A program made the position numbers and the translations under genes. Source: a virus. Taken from it: 29,170 nt of DNA. The stretch spans positions 31,427 to 60,596 of IMG/VR virus record IMGVR_UViG_3300037963_001078; one strand, written 5' to 3'. The stretch's first letter is position 1. The number at the start of each line of letters is the position of its first letter. This document shows, one piece after another, positions 12,696-23,500 of this stretch. The notes beneath the pieces were generated by a model. It had not been told where the DNA came from. It saw only the letters and a list, made by a program, of their open reading frames with translations, and did no database searches.

Positions 12696-15157
12696 TGGCA
12701 AGAGTACACCCCTTTCAATCAAATTTTACTGCTGGTGAATTAAGTCCTAAATTAGCTGGACAAATTGACTTTAAAAAATACGCTAACGGTGTAGAAACAT
12801 TAGAGAACATGACTGTTTTTCCACAAGGCGGAGCAGCACGAAGATATGGCACAAGATATATAGGCCCAGTAAAAGATCACACAAAAACAACAAGATTAAT
12901 ACCTTTTGAGTTTAATGATGAACAAACTTACATATTAGAGTTTGGACACCAGTACATAAGATTTTACAAAGACGAAGGTATAATTACAGAATCAAACAAA
13001 ACTATAAGTGGGATAACACAAGCAAATCCTGCTGTAGTAACTGCAACATCACATGGTTACACAAACGGTGATGAAGTCATAATTACAGGTGTTGTAGGCA
13101 TGACAGAAGTAAACGGAAAAAGATTCAAAGTTGCAAACAAAACTACAAACACTTTTGAATTACAAACACTAGCTGGTGTAAACATAAACAGCACTAGCCA
13201 TACTGCATACGGATCTGGAGGCGTTGCTAATAAAATATACGAAATTGCAACAACAATTACAGAATCTATATTATATGAAATACAACATACACAATCAGCA
13301 GATATTATGTATATTGTGCATGAAACACTAGCACCTAAAAAACTTACAAGAACTGGTCATACATCATGGAGCATAACAGATGAAGTGTTAGAAAAAGGCC
13401 CATACCTAGACGCTAATACAACATCAACAACATTAAATCCTGCATCTGCAGCAATAGCTACAGGTGTTGCGTTGGTTGCATCAGCTGATTTATTTGCCGC
13501 AACTGATGTAGGCAGGTTAGTAAAATTACATGGTGGTCATGCTAAAATTACAGCGTTTACAGATGCACAAAATGTTACAATAGAAATACTAGCAACATTA
13601 TCTGCCAGCACAGCTACAACAGATTGGCAACTAGGAACATTTGTATCAACTTTAGGATTTCCTAGAACAGTTACATTTTTTGAACAAAGGTTAGTATTTG
13701 CTGGTACAACATCATTTCCACAAACTATATTTGCATCACAATCAGGACTGTATACAAACTTTGATGTTGGTACAGCAGCAGCGGCTGACGCTTTTATATA
13801 CACGATTGCTGCAAACAAAGTAAATGTTATAAGATGGTTAGCACCTGCAAGAGATTTAATTGTAGGTACAGCAGGTGGTGAGTTTAGAGTAGGTAAGCCT
13901 GTAGGTGAGCCACTAAAACCAGATAATGTCAATATAACATTACAAACAACTTATGGAGGCAACACAACAGAGGCAGTGCAAATTGGCAACGTAATTTTAT
14001 TTGTGCAAAAACAAAGAAAAAAAATTAGAGAGTTTGCGTACAGATTTGATGATGACGCATATTCTGCACCAGATATGACAATACTTGCAGAGCATGTTAC
14101 TGGCACAGGTGTATATGACATAGCATGGGCGCAAGAGCCAGAAAGTATTTATTGGGCAGTGCGTGATGATGGAATATTGTTAGGTATGACATATAAACGT
14201 GAAGAAGATATTATAGCATGGCACAGACACATACTAGGTGGATTTGTCAAACACTCTTTTAACGCAGGAACTGCAATAACAGCGAGTGGATCAGACACAT
14301 TAAAAAATGGCAAGATAACTATATCATCACACGGATACACAACAGGAGATGCAGTTGTATATGATGCTAATGGCAACACTGCTATAACAGGATTAGATGA
14401 TGGCAGGACATATTATGTGTATGTTATAGACGCAAACACAATAAATCTTGCTAGGACTTATCAACAAGCAATCGACAGGACAGTGCAACAACTAACTGCT
14501 GTTGGATCTGGCACACACATATTTAAAAATCATGCAAAAGTTAAATCTATAGCATCTGTTTCTAGTGATACTGAAAATGAAGTCTACGTTATTGTGGAAA
14601 GAATTATAGATGGATCAAGAGTACAATACGTAGAATACTTAGATAGCACATTAAATATGGATAGCTCATTAAGTGGTTTGATAAATGGTGCTGATGGCAC
14701 GTTGACAAATCTGGATCACTTAGAGGGTGAAAGCGTACAAATACTTGTAGGTGATGCTGTGTACCCAAATCAAACTGTAAGTAACGGACAAATATCAGTA
14801 ACTTTACCATCAACAAGTGGGCAGCATTTAGTAGAGGTTGGTTTAGGTTATACTAGCAAATTAGTAACTATGAAAATAGAAGCAGGAGCAAATGCTGGCA
14901 CTGCACAAAACAGGCCAAAAAGATTCAACGAGATAGCAGTGAGATTACACGAAACTGTAGGTGTAACAATAAATGGCGACCAGATACCTTTTAGATCATC
15001 ATCTACACCAGTCGGTCAAAACATTCCAGAGTTTACAGGAGATAAAAAAGTAACTAATCTAGGATGGGATACAGACGGACAAGTAACGATTGAGCAAACA
15101 CAACCTTTACCAATGACAGTGCTAGGAATAACTGGTACACTAGTAACAAGCGATTAG
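12695..15157 (+). CDS. Tail tubular protein B (gp12-like nozzle) with FCCH-like insertions
   Basis: An 820-residue protein starting VHPFQSNFTAGELSPKLAGQ, the conserved entry of phage tail nozzle proteins, followed by ENMTVFPQGGAARRYGTRYI. Residues about 104-157 (ITQANPAVVTATSHGYTNGD then VNGKRFKVAN) match the E1_FCCH-type beta module common in marine phage tails. A divergent second copy lies at about 538-595 (ITISSHGYTTGDAVVY, YYVYVIDANTINLART). The part from about 310 to 530 (FPRTVTFFEQRLVFAGT, WLAPARDLIVGTAGGEF) is the beta-propeller core. It forms the nozzle below protein A and is a platform for fibres. Coupled by TAATG to the preceding gene. Confidence 0.9.
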   Translation: MARVHPFQSNFTAGELSPKLAGQIDFKKYANGVETLENMTVFPQGGAARRYGTRYIGPVKDHTKTTRLIPFEFNDEQTYILEFGHQYIRFYKDEGIITESNKTISGITQANPAVVTATSHGYTNGDEVIITGVVGMTEVNGKRFKVANKTTNTFELQTLAGVNINSTSHTAYGSGGVANKIYEIATTITESILYEIQHTQSADIMYIVHETLAPKKLTRTGHTSWSITDEVLEKGPYLDANTTSTTLNPASAAIATGVALVASADLFAATDVGRLVKLHGGHAKITAFTDAQNVTIEILATLSASTATTDWQLGTFVSTLGFPRTVTFFEQRLVFAGTTSFPQTIFASQSGLYTNFDVGTAAAADAFIYTIAANKVNVIRWLAPARDLIVGTAGGEFRVGKPVGEPLKPDNVNITLQTTYGGNTTEAVQIGNVILFVQKQRKKIREFAYRFDDDAYSAPDMTILAEHVTGTGVYDIAWAQEPESIYWAVRDDGILLGMTYKREEDIIAWHRHILGGFVKHSFNAGTAITASGSDTLKNGKITISSHGYTTGDAVVYDANGNTAITGLDDGRTYYVYVIDANTINLARTYQQAIDRTVQQLTAVGSGTHIFKNHAKVKSIASVSSDTENEVYVIVERIIDGSRVQYVEYLDSTLNMDSSLSGLINGADGTLTNLDHLEGESVQILVGDAVYPNQTVSNGQISVTLPSTSGQHLVEVGLGYTSKLVTMKIEAGANAGTAQNRPKRFNEIAVRLHETVGVTINGDQIPFRSSSTPVGQNIPEFTGDKKVTNLGWDTDGQVTIEQTQPLPMTVLGITGTLVTSD

Positions 15158-15166
15158 GAGAATAAA

Positions 15167-15652
15167 ATGTTTTTTGGATTATTTGGATCATTAATAAACG
15201 CAGCATTTACTATGAGTGCTGCACGACAACAAATACAAATGATGAAAGCAAACGCAGCTTGGCAAAAATATGAATCAGAACTAAATCATCATTATGAAAA
15301 ACAAAAAAGATTAACTGAACAAAGAAAATTATTAAGTGAACAAAGAGCAAGAGGTGCGGCTGCTGGAGTAGTAGTAGGAACTGGTAGTAGTCTGATTGCT
15401 ATGAACGCTGACATGGAAGAGTTTGAAACAGATTTATGGTACATGGAAAAAGGATTATGGGTAGAGGGTAAGACAAGAGATGCAGAGTTAGCAGGAGAAA
15501 TAGCAGCAACAACCTATAATGCAGGATCTAGTATATTAGGTGGATTTATGCAAGGTGCTAATCAAGCGTCAAGGATGCAACAAGCAACTACATTTGGTAG
15601 TGGCATTTATGCTTCTGGCCCTATGTCTACTCCTATGTCAGGTATATTTTAG
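15167..15652 (+). CDS. Internal virion protein, gp14-like
   Basis: A 161-residue protein after TAGGAGAATAAA. A short hydrophobic N-terminus (MFFGLFGSLINAAFTMSAAR) is followed by a long charged helix (KYESELNHHYEKQKRLTEQR), a hydrophobic glycine segment (RGAAAGVVVGTGSSLIAMNA) and an Ala/Gly-rich C-terminus. This is the shape of T7 gp14-type ejection proteins that insert into the outer membrane. It is the first of three consecutive internal virion protein genes, in the T7 order. Confidence 0.75.
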   Translation: MFFGLFGSLINAAFTMSAARQQIQMMKANAAWQKYESELNHHYEKQKRLTEQRKLLSEQRARGAAAGVVVGTGSSLIAMNADMEEFETDLWYMEKGLWVEGKTRDAELAGEIAATTYNAGSSILGGFMQGANQASRMQQATTFGSGIYASGPMSTPMSGIF

Positions 15653-15661
15653 AGGTAAAAC

Positions 15662-17506
15662 ATGGTTAGAATACCAAGATACGAAGGATCGCTAGGAACA
15701 TCACCAATTAGAAGTGGCAGAAATATAAGAACTGGCACTAGTGGTGCTAATGCACTAATGAATTTAGGGAAAGAAATACAACAAAACCTAAATCAATTTG
15801 GTGAACAAAGGATCGCACTACAACAAAAAATTAGAGATCAAGAAATAAGAAACAAAGGATTGTTAGCGCAAGCTGAAACAAATCAATGGATTGAAGATGA
15901 AAAACAACGTTACGAGGCTAGAGATGATTATGAAATGTTTGGATCTTTATACGACAAAGATGTTGAAGTATGGAGAAAAGAATTAAAGAAAAAACATTTT
16001 ACAACAAATGGTGTGGTTGATGAAATAGCATGGAACGCACACCTTGCAGATATGTCAACACAATTTGTTACAGGCAAAATTGAAATAAATAAAATAGCAA
16101 AAAAGAAATTTAATCACACAACTATAACAGCTTACGAAACAACAACTAGTGATGCAATAAAAAACATAGGCAATTCAACTTCTGTTTCACAAGCAGAATC
16201 ATTATACAGAACTTATGAAGCTATATACAATGAACACAAAGACAATGAGATTTTTGAGCCATCTGAAATCAATAAGTCATTTGAAAATGTAAAAAAACGT
16301 ACAAACGAACAATTAGCATTATTTGCAGTAGGGGGCGGAACTTTGCCAACTTATCAAAATGAATTTGGTGATACAACATTAAATGCTAGAGAAATAGCAT
16401 CTAAATTAGGAGATAAAAATTTTAATTTTACAGATGTTGACGGTAATGATGTTCCTTTTACAAGTGAATTTAGGCAAGAGTTAATAACAAATTATACAAC
16501 ATTAGCAAACACACAATCACAAAATGATACAGCAGAAAGAAATCGATTAGCAGATGCAGATAACTCTACTTTAACAGACAGATTAATAGACATGAAAAAA
16601 AAGAACAAATTAGATGAAAGTTTTATTGATGACGTGCGAGATTCAGATGCAACACCAGTTAGAAAAGACCAACTAGTTAATGATTATTTAGCATTACAAA
16701 CAAATATTAATGTAGATTATGTAGATACACAGGCAGGTAGAAACACAGAAGTTGTATTAAATAATTTAATAGATTCAGGAGCTATTTCTTATAACGATCC
16801 AGAAGAAATGGCCCTTATAAGTAATGCGTACATACAAAATCTTATAGATCAAGAAACTTACAATTCTATGCTAAATAGAGCAGAAAATGTGCAAAGAGAA
16901 AAAGGTAAAATATACGTAAAGAAAACTATAGCAGCAGCAAGAACTATAGCAAAAAGATTAGGAAATCAAAATTTGTTTCAACTTATGGAAGAAATACAAC
17001 AAGACACAGAAACCGATCCAGCAGATAGAATGACCAGTATGATGGCTCTGTTAGATTCAAATGCAGATCATTTACTAATATATGAAGCAGTAAACAACAT
17101 GAACGAAATAGTAGAAGGAGCAGTAAAAGAAGGTATACCGATAGATGACTTGTTAACAAATGTAGCAAGCGATAATTACATTGTAGATGATATAATAGAA
17201 GTCTATGAAAATAAAAAATTTGAGGCAATAGAAAGTGCGGCAGAACAAGAAGCACAAGAGATGTTAAAGGACAAAAAGTATTTAGGTTTTGGAGATAACG
17301 AATTTAGAATAAAACCAGCATTATATTTAAATACACTAAATGCAACAATACCAGCTGAATACGCTGCAAAAGATGGTGAAACTATCGAAGAATATGTTGA
17401 TAGAGTTGGAGTTATTAGCACACCGTTTGGCATACAATATTTCCCAGATACTGTAGATGTTAGCTCATTAACATTTAAAAAAAATTTAGGTCAAAATAAT
17501 GAGTAG
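15662..17506 (+). CDS. Internal virion protein, gp15-like
   Basis: A 614-residue, mostly helical, hydrophilic protein between the gp14-like and giant internal proteins, the position of T7 gp15. The N-terminus (VRIPRYEGSLGTSPIRSGRN) is followed by long charged helices (EIQQNLNQFGEQRIALQQKI, KQRYEARDDYEMFGSLYDKD). No enzymatic motif is seen. It is expected to be ejected with DNA and form part of the periplasmic conduit. The end overlaps the giant gene by 8 bases (ATGAGTAG). AGAGG precedes the start. Confidence 0.7.
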   Translation: MVRIPRYEGSLGTSPIRSGRNIRTGTSGANALMNLGKEIQQNLNQFGEQRIALQQKIRDQEIRNKGLLAQAETNQWIEDEKQRYEARDDYEMFGSLYDKDVEVWRKELKKKHFTTNGVVDEIAWNAHLADMSTQFVTGKIEINKIAKKKFNHTTITAYETTTSDAIKNIGNSTSVSQAESLYRTYEAIYNEHKDNEIFEPSEINKSFENVKKRTNEQLALFAVGGGTLPTYQNEFGDTTLNAREIASKLGDKNFNFTDVDGNDVPFTSEFRQELITNYTTLANTQSQNDTAERNRLADADNSTLTDRLIDMKKKNKLDESFIDDVRDSDATPVRKDQLVNDYLALQTNINVDYVDTQAGRNTEVVLNNLIDSGAISYNDPEEMALISNAYIQNLIDQETYNSMLNRAENVQREKGKIYVKKTIAAARTIAKRLGNQNLFQLMEEIQQDTETDPADRMTSMMALLDSNADHLLIYEAVNNMNEIVEGAVKEGIPIDDLLTNVASDNYIVDDIIEVYENKKFEAIESAAEQEAQEMLKDKKYLGFGDNEFRIKPALYLNTLNATIPAEYAAKDGETIEEYVDRVGVISTPFGIQYFPDTVDVSSLTFKKNLGQNNE

Positions 17507-20500
17507 AAGAGTTACTGCAGCACAATTAAGAGCTGCTGGTTTTACTGAAGAATCAATTATTGAACACATTGAGAATGAACGCGATAGATACAAAAGCGTT
17601 GGTTTTAGTGATTATCAAATAAATAATTTTTTTGGTATAGAAAAATCATCAACAATATCAAAATCATTAATAGGAGATGAAAATAACAACTCAACAGGTA
17701 TGTTGCAATCTGTCAATACAGACGATCAAGTAAACACAGAGGACATTAATGTATTAGAAAAAAAAGTAAAAGAAGGCCAAGATGTTGATACCTCAGAAGA
17801 AATAGTCCCAGAAAAAGATACTGTAGTAAATCCTAATGATGAAATACCAGTTACAAAAGCAAATTCTACAGGAAGTAATACAGAAGAAGAATACGTCAAA
17901 CCTATTATAGATGGTACAAACGCAACATCATATAACATAGATTTATACAAAAATATTAAAGATGAATTGATACGGCAAGAGGTTGAGGATACTGCTGCTG
18001 GCATTATGTTGTCCCAAGGCAAAATTTATTTTGATCGTTTAACTGACCAACAAAAACAAGATTATTCTAAAAATGGTGGAAAGCTAGAAATAGATGGCAA
18101 ACCAGTAGAAGTTATAATAAACGCACAAAGATTAAGAAAGCAAAGAGAAGAACAAGAAAGAGCTAAATTAAAAGTGCTTGATGAAACAGCTTCTACTGGA
18201 TTATATACATTTAGTGTGATGAATGATACACAAATAAATTACGGATTGAATGAAAATGAAATAAATACATTAAATTTTAATCTAAGCGTTTTGTCTGGAA
18301 TAGTTAGCGATAATACAAACAAAAGAAGCGCAGACGACAGTGCAGGCGGATTATTTCAAATAAAAAATGATGAAATAGTAGGATTATTAAATGACTTAAA
18401 TGATCTTATGCTTTCTTACGATCCAGATTTTGAAAGACCAACATGGTGGAATAAAGCTTATGGTCATAAGAAAGCTGACGTACTACCTGTAGATGTGCAA
18501 AGAAGTCTTGCCTTAATAAAATTGACAAAAAATGTAGATGCCCCTGATTTAATTGTAGCTGCAGCGCAAGGAAACGTAGAAGCATTAGAAACTTTATTGT
18601 TTGAATATTATGATACTTCATTAATTGACAATCCAAAAGGATTTTTAAGAGCAAAAGAATACTATGGATCTTGGTCAACATTTGATTATGAATATGTTAT
18701 GGCTGGACTGTCAACTTTTAAAGATGATGGATTAATTACTGAAGCATTAGAAAAAAGTAATATTGGTAAGAAAATTATTGAATTTTCAGGTGGTCAAGGT
18801 GCTTATAGTCCTTTCGGTAATGGATTTCAAACTTCTGTTATGGGATTATTTTTAGATTTTCAACAACAAAAAAACGAATATGGTTTTACAAATAAAGAAG
18901 CACTAGAAAATTCTTTTATGTTTCAAACAAAAAATTTCGGTCAAGATGTAATTACAATGGCTGCACAAGTTGTAGGTGATTCACCTGCCATAGCAATAGG
19001 AACAACATTAGGTTTTGTCGGTGGGGTAGCAGGAGGGCCAGCAACACCAATACTTGCTATTACAGGTGGTTTTGCATTGCCAGAAACACTTAGAGATGTT
19101 TACATGAGAGCTATGTTAAATGATGAAGTAGATGATTTTCACGACTTTATGAATGAATTAATTAATGTAAAAACAGCAATATCTGCTGGTAAATTTACAG
19201 TTACAGGTGCAGCAACAGGAACAGCTGGTGTTTTTACAAGAAGAAAATATGGTAATACTGCAGCACTAGGAGTTGAAACTGCAACAATGGTTTCTGTTAT
19301 GTCTGCATTAGAAGGTCAAGTCCCTAGCAGAAAAGATTTTTTAAACGCTGCAGTTATGATATATGGAATACATGGTGTTGGACGAGGCACTAATAAACTA
19401 TACAATATTTATAAAAAATATGGCATACCACCACAAAATCTAAGAAAAGCAGCAGATGAAAATCCAGAAATTTTAGCTGATTTACTAGATACAGATATGG
19501 ATGCGCCACAAATATTAATCGATATGAACGAAGCTTATGTATCTGGATTGTCTGACGCAACTAACACTAAAATTGTTGATCCACCAAAAAATAATATAGG
19601 AGCTGACATAAAAACAGAAAGCTCAACAGAGCGTTACAAAATTGTTGATAGACAAACAACAGATTATGGAGAAACAGTAATTAAAGTTGAACGCAACAAT
19701 GATCCAAAATTAAAAGAATTAGAAGAAGATTTACGCAGACAAGAAAGAGATTTAGAACTTATAGAAAACCCAGATTCACTGTATCTGGGAGATAGAGTTG
19801 AAGGAATAATAAAAAAAGAAATAGAAATTAAAAAAACTAAAAAACAGATTGAAGAGCAACGAGGCAAATCTAAAGAATCAGATATAGAAAGAATAGATAT
19901 ACCTGAAGAATCCTCTTACATGGCAATGCCAAAAGACAAACTTGATATAGAAATTGTTGGAGAAAGCATTAACATACAACCAAGAGTTGAAAAGGATTTT
20001 CAGATAAAACAAAAAGATGGAGCTTTTAATAGAGATATAGTAGAAACCAGAAAAGATGACAAATTTTTAAAAAGAAACTTAAATGAAATAGAAGGTGAAA
20101 TTACAAACTATACAACCAATGATTATGTTGTTAGCGGTACTGAAACATTTGGTACGTCTAAATATTTCATAAACAAAAAGGCATACCCAGAGTTATTTGC
20201 AGAAATGAAAAACTATTTAGGTGGCACTAAAAAGAAAGCAGGTAAAACAGACAACGTTATTAATACATATTTTAAAAAGTTAAACTTGTCTAAAATGTCA
20301 AAAGTAGATGAAGTTTTTGGCATTAGAAAAAATGGATCAAGCGGCAGTCCTTACAATAAAATTATACTAAGAACAAACAAAGGTGATTTTGTTGAAGTGC
20401 CAGCACAAATGTATGCAAATATAAAAGAGTATACATACACTGCAGATAATTTTGAGGTAAAAGCAAAAGCAACATTAGCTTATGATAAAAATTTATTAAT

Positions 20501-23500
20501 AGCTTATGACGAAGTTGCAAATAAAGTTATTGCTGTATTACAAGCAAAAAAAGTAGATCCGAAAATAAACACACAAGCTAATACTTATTACGAAAGATAC
20601 ACAAAACGTGATGATAAAGTATTTCCAGATACCAACAACAGAAATGCTGATATTGGCCAAAGAAAAATGCCAGATGAGCCAGAATCTATATTTAAAGAAG
20701 AAGATCCATCATACAGAACTGCTGAATCATACGAAAGATTTTTTAATAGTGCAAAAGGTTTAGAGGTAGTAGATCTTGTTGCATTGGTAAGAACTTTAAC
20801 AAAAAACACTCCTCAATTAAAAAACGTAATAAGAACTCAAAAAGGCGAAGCGCTTGGTGTTTTTAGATACGCAAGCAGTAACAAAAAAAGGACTGATAAA
20901 CAATTAAGAGTAGAAATAGTACGTGCTTTGCAAGAAGATCCAGAAAAATTTGCTATGACACTTGCACACGAAATAGGTCATTTAATTGATTCATTGCCAG
21001 AAGGTGTTATAAAAAACAAAGATAATTTATTAGGAAGATTAGCTGGATTAAAAGGTTATATGAACGAATGGATAGGTGCAAAAGCAGATGGTGCTAGTCC
21101 ATTGAATAAAAGAGAAATAGCACGTATAAAAAAAGAGGCAGAAGCAGACGCGCAAAAGTTATACGAGAAAAACAAAAAAGATTTAGAAGAAGAAACAGGA
21201 ATTACAGCAGATGACATTAAAGGTATTATAAATGATCCAGAGTTTAGATCTAAAATAAATCCTGATTTTTATGATGAATTTTTAAATTTGTCAGACGCAC
21301 TAAGAACACAAATATTAAAAAGTGCTTTCAAAGGTATTATTGATCCATACATAAAACCATTAGTAGATAAATACTCTGGAGCTAATGTAAAACATACTGC
21401 CGAAATCATGGCAAAAGCAGAAGAAATATTTGCTAGAAAAGTTGAAGCTGAAATGCGTGCTAGAGGACTAGTAAACAGACAAGAGATAACGCAAGAATTA
21501 ATATCTTTATCAGAAAAATGGAAACCTTACGACAAACAAGAAATGTTGAGGCAAGATCCAGATTTTGTAAAATACAGAGAAAGCTCTCCAGAACTAATGG
21601 CAGATTTTATGATGGCTATACTTACAAGGCCTAGATGGACTATGCTAAATGCACCAAAGGCAACACAACTATTTTACAATCACATGTATACTAGACCAGA
21701 TGTAAGGTTTGCTTATGAGCGTACACAAAATATTTTACAAGCACCAAAAAGTGAACGCTATGGTCAATTTTTTGTAGACATTGCTGATATGTTTTCAGAC
21801 AGTAATCAAAAATTGCTTGAAGCAAAAACAAACGCATACAGAGAAAGCAAAAATGTTTATGACACTTTTATGATACATTATGTTGACACTGCTGGTTGGT
21901 TTTTAAATAGAAAAAGTGGTGGTGGTAAAGCATTTGGTTTTGATAATTTTATGAGAAACAGATGGATGGATGAAGCAACAATGGCAGTAGACGCTAAATT
22001 AAAAGCATATCAATACAGGCCAGTTGTATTAGAATCATACGTAACTCAGATGGGTAAAATTTTAACAAAGTTAGAAAAATCTGGTCGCGGTGATATAGAG
22101 CAATTAGGTACAGCATTGTTGTTAAGAAACTTAGCAAATTCAACGCAAAGAAGCAAAGTAGCAAATCCAACTGGCATGTGGGCAATGTTAGAAAGAGATG
22201 CAGATGGAAAAGCTTTTGCAGCAAAGCATCAGGATAAATTAAGAAATCCTGCAGAAGCGTATGAAATATTAATAAAAGACAATCCATTATTAGATGAATT
22301 AGTAGAAGAGTTTTACAAAGTTAGAAAAGAGTTTGTAATACCATTGTTTCGTGAAAGCAAAGCATTTAACAAAAAACAACTAGAAATGCTGGAAAACAAT
22401 TTAGAATATGTAAATTATAACGTAACAGAGCAAGCAATTAAAGTTATGCAAGAAAGCGGTGGCAATAAAACTTTAACTGCTGCATTTATGAAACCAACTA
22501 TAGGAACATTACAAGATATAATAAATCCTTTTCAATCAACAATAGAAAAAGATCTTTTAATGATTGGTGAACTAAAAAGAAACGCACTGATACACGATAT
22601 GGCAAATTGGATGATACAAAATAAAAAGATGCTAGAAGATTTTGGATCAGCAGAAATGCAAAAACTTGTCCCAAACTGGAAAGATAGAATAATACAAAAA
22701 GCAAAAACAAAAGACGAAAAAGGCACACTAGCTCCACCACCATTGGGTATGGAAACAGTATCATTTCTATCTGGTGGTAAGTATGTGCATTATTATTTTA
22801 ATAAACAAGCTGCAATAGCTTTTAAACGAAATCCAGAACAATATGTTGGTTTTATGGAATGGATTAGTACAGGTAACGCGTTTCTTAGAGGAATATTTAC
22901 ACAATACAATCCTGTTTTTTGGAACAAAGAAATTGTAAAAGATGCAAGAGCTACAGTAACTAACATACCAAAAGCAACTTTCTTTTTTGGTAAAGACACT
23001 AGATACGTACCTACACTGATAAAATCATTAAAACCAGCTTGGAAATCAGTATTTGGAGAAGGTGATGATGTAACAAGAATGTTCAATAGAGAAGGTTATT
23101 GGCTACCAATCACTGATGGTTACAGAACAAACGCAGGTAGAAAACATTTAAAATATAGAAACAAGCAAGGTGAATTACAAGGAGATCTATATTATAGAGA
23201 GCAAATTGAAGCAAAAATGGGAATGAGAACACGAGAAAAATTTTACGAAAAAGTTTTTGGGCCTTTATATGATTACATAGGTAAAATAGCAATTTTTTAC
23301 GATAGAGCTAATAAATTAGGAGGATACACTCAAGCAAAAAAAATGATTGATAATGGAACAATACCTCCAATGACGAGAGATGAATTGTATTTACGAACAG
23401 TGTCTGATTTTGGATCGCCACCATTTGGATTACACGGTCAACTACATCCAGTAACAAACAATCTACTTTTATTTAGTAACGCATTTACACAAGGATGGAG

